A stretch of 64,000 bases of DNA, taken from positions 32,912 to 96,911 of the forward strand of contig JASMLX010000004.1 in assembly GCA_030748495.1 (NCBI GenBank), in the 5' to 3' direction. The notes beneath the pieces were generated by a model. The model ran no database searches, was not told the DNA's origin, and saw only the letters and a list, made by a program, of their open reading frames with translations. This DNA comes from Candidatus Poribacteria bacterium (lineage in GTDB: Bacteria > Poribacteria > WGA-4E > UBA9662). This document shows, in pieces, positions 45,073 to 53,073 of the stretch. How positions within the stretch are numbered: position 1 is the stretch's first letter; each line of letters opens with the position of its first letter. The translations under genes and the position numbers were made by a program.

Positions 45073-46818
45073 CTAGCTAAACAGGTGTTGGTGTTCGCTG
45101 ACTTCTGTTGCCGAAACTTCTAGGTGATGTTCTCTCACCCAAGATATCACCGTATTATACAGAGCTTGAGCAAAGACCTCACTACCATCCGAATAAAGTT
45201 GTTGGATTTGGTTCCCAATTGAGCTGAAGACCTTTTCTATCAGGTTTGAGACTTCGGTCTTCCGACTCAATTCACAGGCCTCCAGATGGTATTTAACCCC
45301 CTCTTGGGTGTTGCCCTGATCAAAAGCGACATTTCCTTTCAACAGATTCAGCTCAATCAGTGTTGGGGCTTGTGTTGGGTCGGATAAGTCCGATTCTGAA
45401 ACCAGTGCATCAGCTTGAAGCAACATCGAAATGGCGTCAGCTTTTCGATCACGCTTGTTGTACAGTTGATGCAAGTTTATAAAAACTTGTATACGGATAC
45501 TAACCGAATTGGTGCCGTTAGCATCCGGGTACTGAGCGATCTTCTTGTAGGTATCCTCAGCATCATTCCATCGAGATGTTTTCTCGTAAACTAGACCCAG
45601 CAGTTCGTGTGCTTCTCGCATCATCTGGTTGGCTTCGTTCAAATCGATGCTCGTCAAACGATGGTAGTCTTGAATAATAGTGACCAGGTTGCTGGTCGCC
45701 CGTTCTAACTGATTATTATTGGCGAAGATGGCCGATTTCAATAACCTGGATTTGGCTAGATCAAGGGAGGCACTGCTATGCTGCGCTTCGTCCTCTAGCC
45801 GAGTAAAGATGATTAGCGATCGCCGAACGTAGTCTAGGGCAGTGTCATAGTCTCCTTGTAGATAGAAGATAGATGAAATCTCTTGATGGGTTGCTGCCAA
45901 GTTATACGAGTCGTTGACGGCCCTTAGTTTCCATAGTCGAGCGCTCTCTTTCAAGGTGTCGATGGCTTCAGCATAGCGCCCTAGATCTTTGTATAAAGAT
46001 CCCAGCGCGCCTAGTAGTTTGGCTCGCAAGTGTTGGTGTGGTCCCTCGATTGCAACTCCTTCTTGCCAGTACTGAATTGCTTGCTCTCGATCCTGCATGG
46101 TGCGATAGGTATCACCGATCAGGTAGTAGGAGTTAGCTTTACCTTCATCATTGTTTATGCTATCGCTAATCTTTTTGGCTTCTAGAAAGTATTGAATTGC
46201 CTGTTCATACAATTTGATATCACGACTCATCTCTCCCATTCTAAAACAGGCCTGTAGACGGAGATGAACTGCATCTTGCAGGTAAGAATCGCTAGTTAGA
46301 GTTATATATAGATCTTGAAAGGAACGAAGTGCGATCTCAGGTCCGATCTCCAGATTGGTCAGAACCGCACTATAAAAAACCGCCCAGCTTTGAATTACCG
46401 GACGGCTAACCATCTTTTCCAAATCCTTGATCAAGCGACGGTAGTAAATTCGGTCTTCTGGAGCAGTTCGAGTTTCAATCTCTTGAAACAAGGCTAGGCA
46501 AATCTCATCGATATTATCTTTACCGTCAGCGGTTTCGTCGGCCCAATTGTCCTTCAAGAAATCAGGGGCGCCTTCACTTTCATAGATGCTCTGCTTGTAA
46601 GAGAGCGGCATCGGATTAGCGATAAACTCGAGCAGTTTGGGGTCTTTTTCACTATATTTAGCAAATTTTCGAATGAATTTTAATGAGGCCCGTCGTTTAT
46701 TGGTTTCTATTAGACCAATTAGTGTATGGCTAACACCGAGCAGGTCGGCCAGTTCTCTTAAACTCATCTTTTTTTCAATTCTAAAGTCGCGGAGATGTTC
46801 AGCAAATGTTAACTTCAC
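45073..46818 (-). CDS. XRE-family HTH regulator with long TPR domain
   Basis: A 581-residue protein. The N-terminal XRE helix-turn-helix is clear: EHLRDFRIEKKMSLRELADL then LGVSHTLIGLIETNKRRAS (residues about 6-62). The remaining 500 residues form about ten TPR-like helical repeats (SYYLIGDTYRTMQDREQAIQ, LLGALGSLYKDLGRYAEAID, LAATHQEISSIFYLQGDYDT). HTH plus long TPR is the plan of RRNPP-type peptide-sensing regulators, but also of unrelated scaffolds, so ligand sensing is only an inference. A GTG start at 46818 is preceded by a perfect AGGAGG with 7-nt spacing, and a strong promoter lies upstream. The gene is monocistronic. Confidence 0.85.
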   Translation of the reverse strand: MKLTFAEHLRDFRIEKKMSLRELADLLGVSHTLIGLIETNKRRASLKFIRKFAKYSEKDPKLLEFIANPMPLSYKQSIYESEGAPDFLKDNWADETADGKDNIDEICLALFQEIETRTAPEDRIYYRRLIKDLEKMVSRPVIQSWAVFYSAVLTNLEIGPEIALRSFQDLYITLTSDSYLQDAVHLRLQACFRMGEMSRDIKLYEQAIQYFLEAKKISDSINNDEGKANSYYLIGDTYRTMQDREQAIQYWQEGVAIEGPHQHLRAKLLGALGSLYKDLGRYAEAIDTLKESARLWKLRAVNDSYNLAATHQEISSIFYLQGDYDTALDYVRRSLIIFTRLEDEAQHSSASLDLAKSRLLKSAIFANNNQLERATSNLVTIIQDYHRLTSIDLNEANQMMREAHELLGLVYEKTSRWNDAEDTYKKIAQYPDANGTNSVSIRIQVFINLHQLYNKRDRKADAISMLLQADALVSESDLSDPTQAPTLIELNLLKGNVAFDQGNTQEGVKYHLEACELSRKTEVSNLIEKVFSSIGNQIQQLYSDGSEVFAQALYNTVISWVREHHLEVSATEVSEHQHLFS

Positions 46819-46861
46819 AACATGGCCTCCTGGTTAAAAAAGCAACATTTTTATTAGATTC

Positions 46862-46902
46862 TAAAGCGCTTCATTTTACAGCATATTATTTGGCATTGTC
46901 AA
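46862..46902 (-). promoter_or_regulatory. Promoter and palindrome of the XRE-TPR gene
   Basis: On the minus strand a perfect TTGACA (46897-46902) and TAAAAT (46873-46878) are 18 bp apart. Just downstream of the -10 lies the self-complementary AAGCGCTT (about 46863-46870), a possible operator for autoregulation by the XRE protein. The leader to the GTG is about 45 nt. Confidence 0.6.
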
Positions 46903-47102
46903 GTGGCAAACAAGCCTACTTAGAATATGTTTAACACTTTATTTCTCAGGTTATCAAAAGGATCGCCGTCATGTCAACATAAACCTAGAGGTAACATTAA
47001 AACTCTGGAAACTAACTGGTGACTTAAACAAAAATTCGCACCTACATCTACAGCGTACTACAGCGTAGTGAGGTTGGTAGTTTAGGACAATGTAAATTAA
47101 TC

Positions 47103-47669
47103 TTAAGAAATCTGAGTCAGTAAATCGTTAAAGGTAGCGACCGCCTGCGGATGGATCATGCACTTCGTCACCAGTTGCCGTTCTAGTTTCTGCCGCGCGA
47201 CTTCAAGAGCGGCACGGTTTAAATCCACGGTCGCTAGTTTTCTCACTTCAATTATGCCCGGATAAGGACGGTTCGGCTCACAATAGTCAGCCACAAAAAG
47301 GACTTTGTCTAAGGTGGACATCTTTGCCATACCAGTTGTATGTACCGAGACGGCTTGTAAAACAGATTGATCTATAATGCCAAACCGGTCGTTAGCCAGA
47401 GTTGCTCCTACCTTAGCATGAAGCAACGAAGGATTCTGTTCCTCAATTAGGTCCGGTACAATTTGGTGGTGCTGGCACGTGGTCAGGAGTTCACCATTAG
47501 TCATCCATTTAGCGCAATCATGAAGCAATGCTGCTAATTCTATTTGTTGTTGGTCTACCCCATACTGTGGGGCAATAGAGACCGCGGTATCTCGAACCGA
47601 AAGGACATGTTTTAGCCGTTTCGGTTTTAGTTTTTGCCGTAGAAAGTCGAGGATGTCAGTCGTTTCCAT
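47103..47669 (-). CDS. yqeK: HD-domain symmetrical Ap4A hydrolase (YqeK-like)
   Basis: YqeK enzymes hydrolyse diadenosine tetraphosphate to two ADP. The 188-residue protein has the HD metal motif: His21 in LKHVLSVRDTAV, His50-Asp51 in AALLHDCAKWM, then HAKVGATLA and SVHTTGMAKMSTLDKVLFV, with ADYCEPNRPYPG as the C-terminal signature. Start overlaps the end of the CYTH gene by 14 bp. In many Firmicutes yqeK directly follows nadD; here yacG and a CYTH gene lie between them, and rsfS does not follow. Symbol is by family resemblance. Confidence 0.87.
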   Translation of the reverse strand: METTDILDFLRQKLKPKRLKHVLSVRDTAVSIAPQYGVDQQQIELAALLHDCAKWMTNGELLTTCQHHQIVPDLIEEQNPSLLHAKVGATLANDRFGIIDQSVLQAVSVHTTGMAKMSTLDKVLFVADYCEPNRPYPGIIEVRKLATVDLNRAALEVARQKLERQLVTKCMIHPQAVATFNDLLTQIS

Positions 47670-48135
47670 TTTCAGGCCAAGATCGATATGGATAGTCGAC
47701 TAAGCTGGCGTTGCCATATCGTAGATCCGCACTGACTTCTTGACCGATCCAATCCGGTTTTTGGAAGGCTTGATCTTCACTATTCAATTCTACTTCTGCT
47801 AGAATTAATCCTTGGTTTGGCCCTTGAAATTCGTCGATTTCCCAAACTAAATCTCGAATAAAAACTCGATATCGATACTTCTCGATCAGTGGTTGTTGAC
47901 ATAACTCAGTTAGCAGGTGCTCGGCATCGGCCATTGGAATTGGATATTCGTATTCCGTACGGACAATTCCGGTAGGCTGGCTTTTAATCGTTAGAAACGC
48001 GCTTTGCCCTGCCTGCCGTACGCGTACAGTGGTTCCTACTCGATGATTCAAATAGCCTTGACGAAAATAGTCACCTGTGGCCAATTTACGCCATTCATCA
48101 CCAATGACCAGAAACTTACGCTCAATCTCTCTCAT
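47656..48135 (-). CDS. CYTH-domain inorganic triphosphatase-like protein
   Basis: About 159 residues from the ATG at 48135; an in-frame ATG at 48162 would add nine residues lacking conservation. The family hallmark ExExK is EIERKFLV at the N-terminus, followed by charged alternating strands of a TTM tunnel: FRQGYLNH, TTVRVRQAG, TIKSQPTGIVRTEYEYPI, RYRVFIRDLVWEIDEF and LILAEVELNSEDQAF. This fits short bacterial CYTH/triphosphate tunnel proteins, which usually hydrolyse inorganic triphosphate; adenylate cyclase activity is less likely. It overlaps yacG by 14 bp at its start and yqeK by 14 bp at its end. Confidence 0.85.
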   Translation of the reverse strand: MREIERKFLVIGDEWRKLATGDYFRQGYLNHRVGTTVRVRQAGQSAFLTIKSQPTGIVRTEYEYPIPMADAEHLLTELCQQPLIEKYRYRVFIRDLVWEIDEFQGPNQGLILAEVELNSEDQAFQKPDWIGQEVSADLRYGNASLVDYPYRSWPENGND

Positions 48136-48391
48136 CGGTCTCCTCGTTGCCGATGACCTCATCGACTTCGCCCTCTGCTAGCAGATATTGGGCTAGGATC
48201 TTCTTCTCCTCCGTGGTCATTATTTCACTATTGGGCAAGGAGATACTGATCCGATACTCACCATCAAGCCATTTGGCGAGATCCACGGTCTTGCATCGTT
48301 GGCTACAAAATGGAAAATGGGGTGGTAACTCATCGCCAGGTCGATAATCAAAAGTATAGGATTGGCCACAGGTGCTACAGCGAGATTCCAA
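48122..48391 (-). CDS. yacG: YacG-like zinc-ribbon protein
   Basis: An 89-residue protein. CSTCGQSY and FCSQRCKTVDLAKWLDGEYR supply the four cysteines of the YacG zinc finger in the pattern C-x2-C...C-x3-C. E. coli YacG binds and inhibits DNA gyrase. The C-terminal third is an acidic helix longer than in E. coli YacG (65 residues). It is 11 bp after nadD and overlaps the CYTH gene, so it is translated within one unit. Confidence 0.85.
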   Translation of the reverse strand: MESRCSTCGQSYTFDYRPGDELPPHFPFCSQRCKTVDLAKWLDGEYRISISLPNSEIMTTEEKKILAQYLLAEGEVDEVIGNEETDERD

Positions 48392-48402
48392 AATAACAAC
48401 TC

Positions 48403-48984
48403 CTAACAGTACAGGTGATGTCTCTGAATATAGGCGGCGACAGGCGGTGGTACCAGGTAACGAATCGATTGACCGGATCTAATACGTTGCCGAATATCGG
48501 TGGCTGAAATTTCGATTTCGGGAATTTCAAAAATATCGACCCGATTGATAATTTCTGACGGTACTGTCGATAGAGGATAGTTGGGGCGAGTCGTTGCGAT
48601 GAAACGGCAGGCATTAAGTAGCCGGTCATAATCCTTCCAGATCTTAAACTCAATCAGCGAGTCAGCCCCAATGATCCAGGCCAGTTCACAATCATCGCCG
48701 TAATCAGCTTGCAACTCTTGAAAGGTTTGGATGGCATAGGATTGGCCTTGTCGATCAACTTCAATCCGAGAAACCGAAAAGTGTGGATTGTCGGCAATTG
48801 CTAACCGGGTCATCTGATACCGGTGTTCAGGATCAATAATGCCGTCAGGTGGTTTATGTGGCGGCCGCGCTGATGGAATAAACAAAATTTGGTCGAAGGA
48901 TAACCTTTGGCGAATCTGCTCAGCACTGATGAGATGTGCCAGGTGAATCGGATTAAATGTACCGCCCATGATTCCTATTTTCAT
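48403..48984 (-). CDS. nadD: Nicotinate-nucleotide adenylyltransferase
   Basis: NadD joins NaMN and ATP to make deamido-NAD in NAD synthesis. The 193-residue protein has GGTFNPIHLAHL (nucleotidyltransferase HxGH equivalent HLAHL), PSARPPHKPPDG, WIIGADSLIEF and the C-terminal SATDIRQRIRSGQSIRYLVP, which contains the ISSTxIR-type signature. All are canonical. It heads the nadD-yacG-CYTH-yqeK unit, whose genes overlap or nearly touch. Confidence 0.96.
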   Translation of the reverse strand: MKIGIMGGTFNPIHLAHLISAEQIRQRLSFDQILFIPSARPPHKPPDGIIDPEHRYQMTRLAIADNPHFSVSRIEVDRQGQSYAIQTFQELQADYGDDCELAWIIGADSLIEFKIWKDYDRLLNACRFIATTRPNYPLSTVPSEIINRVDIFEIPEIEISATDIRQRIRSGQSIRYLVPPPVAAYIQRHHLYC

Positions 48985-49320
48985 CTGTGCTGTTCGCTCA
49001 CATCTACACCCGCGCTAATGGTGATTGTACTAGTGCCACTGAGTGTGTCAACGATAGATAACCTTTAGTAGTTTCGGCCGTTCTAAATGGCTCTCAATCC
49101 ATCTCCGGGCAAGATATGTTCTGTTTCGTCAATCACTGTTACCATTATCCGACTGTTTCAACAGCGATTTACTTCGACTTCCCCTCCATGTGTACTTGCG
49201 TCTTTCGATAGCTGTGTAACTCTGAAGACCCTGCTTACGCCTGCCGGCATGTAGCAGGTAGCGCAATTTTTGTTCTGACGTTTAGCGGACTCTCCGTAAA
49301 CTGGCGACCTGATTGTGCAC
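48985..49320. other. Intergenic stretch upstream of nadD, nothing clear
   Basis: No gene or hairpin is seen. It must contain the promoter of nadD, but a two-box promoter with correct spacing could not be fixed. The higher-coordinate end borders the IS630 relic. Confidence 0.3.
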
Positions 49321-49830
49321 CATCACACCAACTTGTCCGTGACAGGCCGCACACCGCAATATTGGATCTTGAGCATAATTGGGGCGGTCATATCGTCATG
49401 AAACGCAGCAGGCAAATTTCCTTCAGGTTCGTTCATGGTTCTGTTTTGGCCCAGATGCAGGATAAACAGGAAACTCCAGATTCTCGATCGGTATCCCGCA
49501 GTTTGGGTATCTTCCCAAGTCCTGTTGTCAACACAGGTTCTGGCGCATTGCAAGGGGCACAAGTTGCTTGCGACTTTCGTCAAAACAAATCACCGGACAG
49601 TCTGGATCGTAGTCGGAGTGATAAACATCCAAAACATCTTCCATCCGAGGGATAAATTCCACACTTTGTCGGGGCGGAATGCCCCATTGCCGCCGACGCC
49701 AGGGCTAGAGTTGGTTTGTTTTACGTTTGCCCCACGGCTTCGTGAGAAGTGCTCTCTAATTCCAAATCTTCGATCTAGACCAATTGGTGGGCTAGCAAGC
49801 GTAAACTCCAACGCCCACACGTTTCAGGCG
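49321..49830 (-). mobile_element. IS630-like transposase relic
   Basis: On the minus strand the segment reads QWGIPPRQSVEFIPRMEDVL, DVYHSDYDPDCPVICFDE and SRKQL (about 49560-49695), the region around the first catalytic Asp of IS630-type transposases (F-x-x-x-M-E-D-V-L-D-x-Y and C-x-D-E). Only frameshifted fragments remain on either side, so the element is dead. Ends were not found. Confidence 0.7.
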
Positions 49831-50363
49831 AAGGTCTTATCAAATGAGCTTCGCCTCGTCCATCTAATTTACGCACATATATTGTACGTCGGGGCCGATG
49901 GTTGACTCTTGCTTATTCCACACCAGACGGCACAAACTGGCGACGAACTATTCCTCCTATTGACCACCTTATGCCTAACTCCTGCTATATGGTTATCGGT
50001 ACCGTCTTCATCAACTCGCAGTAAGATCTAACCTCATTGCATTTGACACTCCCGATTTCACCACCCCATAAACGATTCTTTAGGTCAGTCCAACCTTTGG
50101 TGGTTAAACCTATATTTTCTTACTCACTTTATTACCTCTTGTTTCCTCGGAGGTAGCTTACTTGATTCTGATCCGATTTGTTAATCCATCAATGATATAT
50201 AATTAGGTGTATTTGCACGTTGCGGACAGGTAACGGCATTGATCTTTTTCTAACGAGTTTCGGAGTCTACTTTAACCAAAGATCAGACGCTTGCACTTCG
50301 CCCCGGGTCAGCTTAGGTCCTAGTTCACGAATCAGCCGAGCTCAACTCCAGAAATGAAAGGGC
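49831..50363. other. Decayed or noncoding stretch, nothing recognised
   Basis: Continuing the IS630 relic towards zapA. Short frames only; no protein motif, tRNA or two-box promoter was recognised. Confidence 0.3.
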
Positions 50364-50708
50364 CTATTGATTTAGAACTTGGTCAAGTTTAGCAATGATG
50401 CGATGTATTTCCGCTTCTGAATCGACCTGGCTGCTACTCATTTGAGATGCGAGGTTAAGGGCCACTAAAATTGCTCGGCTAAGCGGGTCATTCGTCCCTT
50501 GTCCACTACCAAGCCTCCTCATCAAGCCATCGATGTAGTTCGCCAATTCCCGGATTTCATCTGCCGTTAGATTTTCTGGCGGTTTGACAGTGTAGTGGAC
50601 ATTGAAAATATCGACGTCAACAGCCTGGGCAGATTCAGCTACAGTATCTTGGGTACTATCGGGTGACGAAGATGTATGAATGGATGATGGTGAATTTATA
50701 TTTCTCAT
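50364..50708 (-). CDS. zapA: ZapA-like cell-division protein
   Basis: A 114-residue protein whose C-terminal 75 residues match ZapA: VDIFNVHYTVKPPEN, then DEIRELANYIDGLMRRLG, SRAILVALNLASQM and a helical end. ZapA binds FtsZ and supports Z-ring formation. The N-terminal 30 residues are a Ser-rich tail not usual in ZapA, so a later start is possible but no better site is seen. It is 90 bp after aroE and may be its own unit. Confidence 0.8.
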   Translation of the reverse strand: MRNINSPSSIHTSSSPDSTQDTVAESAQAVDVDIFNVHYTVKPPENLTADEIRELANYIDGLMRRLGSGQGTNDPLSRAILVALNLASQMSSSQVDSEAEIHRIIAKLDQVLNQ

Positions 50709-50795
50709 GCCGTGGTTTCGATTAAGAAAAGAAGGTTATTTTATCAGACTGTACTAACAAATCAACGAATAAAGCGAGACGAGCCTTGTTTCCCC

Positions 50796-51713
50796 TCACT
50801 TATTTTTCTCCTGTTTGGCAGATAAGCCTAATGATTTGACCAGTGCCTCTCGCATAATTTCGATATTTGGTTCGATACCGGTCCATTTTTCAAAGGCGAT
50901 TGCGCCTTGATGAACCAACATCCCCAACCCGCCGATTATCGGGCAACCCTTGGCTTCAGCTGCTCTCAATAAAGGTGTAACCGGTGGTGTATAGACAATA
51001 TCATAGACGATGGTTTGGGCAGATAAACAACCCAAGTTAAACAGGTCTACTTGAGCGGTATTACCCATACCAACAGAAGTAGTATTGACTAGCAAATCAC
51101 AAGTAGCAATTAGATCTGATAGTTGGGAGGATTGTATCTCGACACTGGTCAAACAGGTGGACAACTGTAAATCCGTATGTAGTAACTTAGGTTCTAAGTC
51201 TTCAACCAGAGCGACAGCCTTAGAAACTGTCCGGTTAGCGATAGTAATTTCGGTTACCTTATTTAAGGCTAGGGCTGTCACAACCGCACGCGCAGCGCCA
51301 CCTGCACCCAAAACGACAGCCCTTACATCACCGGTTAGTAAATCAAATAAGTGGGCTTCCTCTTGCATGGCACGAATAAAGCCTTCCGCATCTGTATTAT
51401 GCCCAAAAATCTGATCCTGGTCGAAGACGAGCGTATTAACAGCACCAATCAAATGAGCTTCAGTTGAAATATGATCTAACAACGGTATCACGTTCTGTTT
51501 GTGCGGGATTGTCACGTTGACACCAACAACTTGCAGTGCCTTTAATCCTTGAATGGCAGTAGTGAGATCTGGCAATTTAACTTCAAAAGGCAGATAAGCG
51601 AAATTAAGCCCTAGCTTCGCAATAGCTGCATTGTGCATCTGTGGTGAGCGACTATGAGTAACCGGCTCACCAATGACACCAACGATTTTTGTCTTTCCAG
51701 AGATATTGATCAT
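50796..51713 (-). CDS. aroE: Shikimate dehydrogenase
   Basis: AroE reduces 3-dehydroshikimate to shikimate with NADPH. The 305-residue protein has GEPVTHSRSPQMHNAAI at the N-terminus, the catalytic Lys72 in VNVTIPHKQNV and Asp108 in FGHNTDAEGF, the NADP loop VVLGAGGAARAVV and the C-terminal GMLVHQGAIAFEKWTG. All key residues are present. It is about 30 residues longer than E. coli AroE (272), mostly in surface loops. The start at 51713 lies 19 bp after the stop of the barrel gene; the same direction makes readthrough possible. Confidence 0.96.
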   Translation of the reverse strand: MINISGKTKIVGVIGEPVTHSRSPQMHNAAIAKLGLNFAYLPFEVKLPDLTTAIQGLKALQVVGVNVTIPHKQNVIPLLDHISTEAHLIGAVNTLVFDQDQIFGHNTDAEGFIRAMQEEAHLFDLLTGDVRAVVLGAGGAARAVVTALALNKVTEITIANRTVSKAVALVEDLEPKLLHTDLQLSTCLTSVEIQSSQLSDLIATCDLLVNTTSVGMGNTAQVDLFNLGCLSAQTIVYDIVYTPPVTPLLRAAEAKGCPIIGGLGMLVHQGAIAFEKWTGIEPNIEIMREALVKSLGLSAKQEKNK

Positions 51714-51732
51714 GGCTGTCTTGTACGTAGAT

Positions 51733-53073
51733 CTAGTCTAAATCAAAAATACCTTGCTGACGCAAACCGATCCAAAAACTGAAACCGTTCAATTGAATCC
51801 TGTTCTCTAGATCATCCGGGTTGACCGCAAGGCTCTCAGTTTCTGGCTGTTGGTAGTCGATAGGTACAATCTCACCTTGTCCGAAGCCAATTCCGAAATT
51901 TGCCCAGAGGTGGTCTTGAAACTGTATTGCCGTTTCAAAAAAGGTGCTGCGAATTACAGATCTTCCCCTTTTGTTTTCATTGGGTAGCGTAAACAACCGT
52001 TCATATTGAAGTTTGACTTGCGCCACCGGTGATACTCGGTATCGGCCACCGAACGCAGACCGACCGAGATTGTTGTTCGTATTTCGCAATTGAAGACCAA
52101 ACTGTTGTCCTTCCAGTTGGCGGTTTTTGAGTCGGTGCGTCAGTTGTTGCTCAATGAAGATCTGTCCTTTTGGAACGCGAAAGGTCAAAATTGAATCAGC
52201 CAATACCTCTATTCCCTGTTGAAACCAGATTTGCTGATCAAACTGGTCCGGTGAGTAACCCCTAACACCGAAGCTATTTTGCCAGCCAACGATTTGCCCT
52301 TGCCACAGGGTAACCGTCTGAAATTGGAGTTCATTTCCTGGATTATAGATCTTTTCTGGTAACACTTGGTATTGGCCTTTGGCTAAGTAATTGCCTCCCA
52401 TCGCTAGCTGCAACACATCAAATTGGTACGTTGCGAAAAGGGAGCAGTTGACATTGAAACCTTCACCCAACCGGCTGACTTTGAAATTAAGGATTTCCGA
52501 ATAAAACTGGTTTGCTAAATCTGCTTGAGTCGGTTGTAATTGACTTTTCCCTGTGGGTAAAGATAAGCCTAGACCCAAATACCAGTTGCGTAGAGACTCG
52601 GGGTTGCGCTGAAACTGGTAATCCACTGCGATCTGTGTGTCGCCTAACCCCCAAATTTGTTGCTTCGCAGCGATACCATCTGGGTCTGATTTTTGCATAG
52701 TTGCTAAACGAGAAGCGACCATTATCTTAGCGTCGATCCCGGATAGCCTTAGCCTTGATCGCCAGACCCAAGGCCAAGCGAGTTGTCGTAGCTCGTTAGT
52801 CTGGATGCCGTCGTTGTTAGTCTGCCGCAGTCGCCATATCTGATAGCTGAGATCTGTTCTGAGCCGATCGGGATGCTCCATTACTAATTTTCCAGCCACA
52901 ACTTCCGATAGCTGGCCTGGCAACATCCCCAATATACCCGCTGGCAGAAAGACAAAGACCAAAAGTTGATAGCCACTTCCAATAGTCTTTACAAAAAAGC
53001 GACCTAGTCGATGTGCATACGCATACATCGATACTGTTTGAATAATAAATAGTAAAGTAGAGTTGACCCTCAC
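51733..53073 (-). CDS. Predicted outer-membrane beta-barrel protein
   Basis: A 446-residue protein; ATGs at 53073 and 53028 are in frame, and the second (MYAYAHRLGRF) precedes a hydrophobic segment (YQLLVFVFLPAGILGMLPG) that fits a signal peptide. The mature part has alternating strands with aromatic ends, e.g. WYLGLGLSLPTGKSQ, ATYQFDVLQLAMGGNY, GWQNSFGVRGYSP, WANFGIGFGQGE and FSFWIGLRQ, typical of transporter-like porins or MetA-pathway-of-phenol-type barrels. Function unknown. The start overlaps the TPR/CsgG-like gene by 4 bp (ATGA), so it is translationally coupled to it. Confidence 0.7.
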   Translation of the reverse strand: MRVNSTLLFIIQTVSMYAYAHRLGRFFVKTIGSGYQLLVFVFLPAGILGMLPGQLSEVVAGKLVMEHPDRLRTDLSYQIWRLRQTNNDGIQTNELRQLAWPWVWRSRLRLSGIDAKIMVASRLATMQKSDPDGIAAKQQIWGLGDTQIAVDYQFQRNPESLRNWYLGLGLSLPTGKSQLQPTQADLANQFYSEILNFKVSRLGEGFNVNCSLFATYQFDVLQLAMGGNYLAKGQYQVLPEKIYNPGNELQFQTVTLWQGQIVGWQNSFGVRGYSPDQFDQQIWFQQGIEVLADSILTFRVPKGQIFIEQQLTHRLKNRQLEGQQFGLQLRNTNNNLGRSAFGGRYRVSPVAQVKLQYERLFTLPNENKRGRSVIRSTFFETAIQFQDHLWANFGIGFGQGEIVPIDYQQPETESLAVNPDDLENRIQLNGFSFWIGLRQQGIFDLD

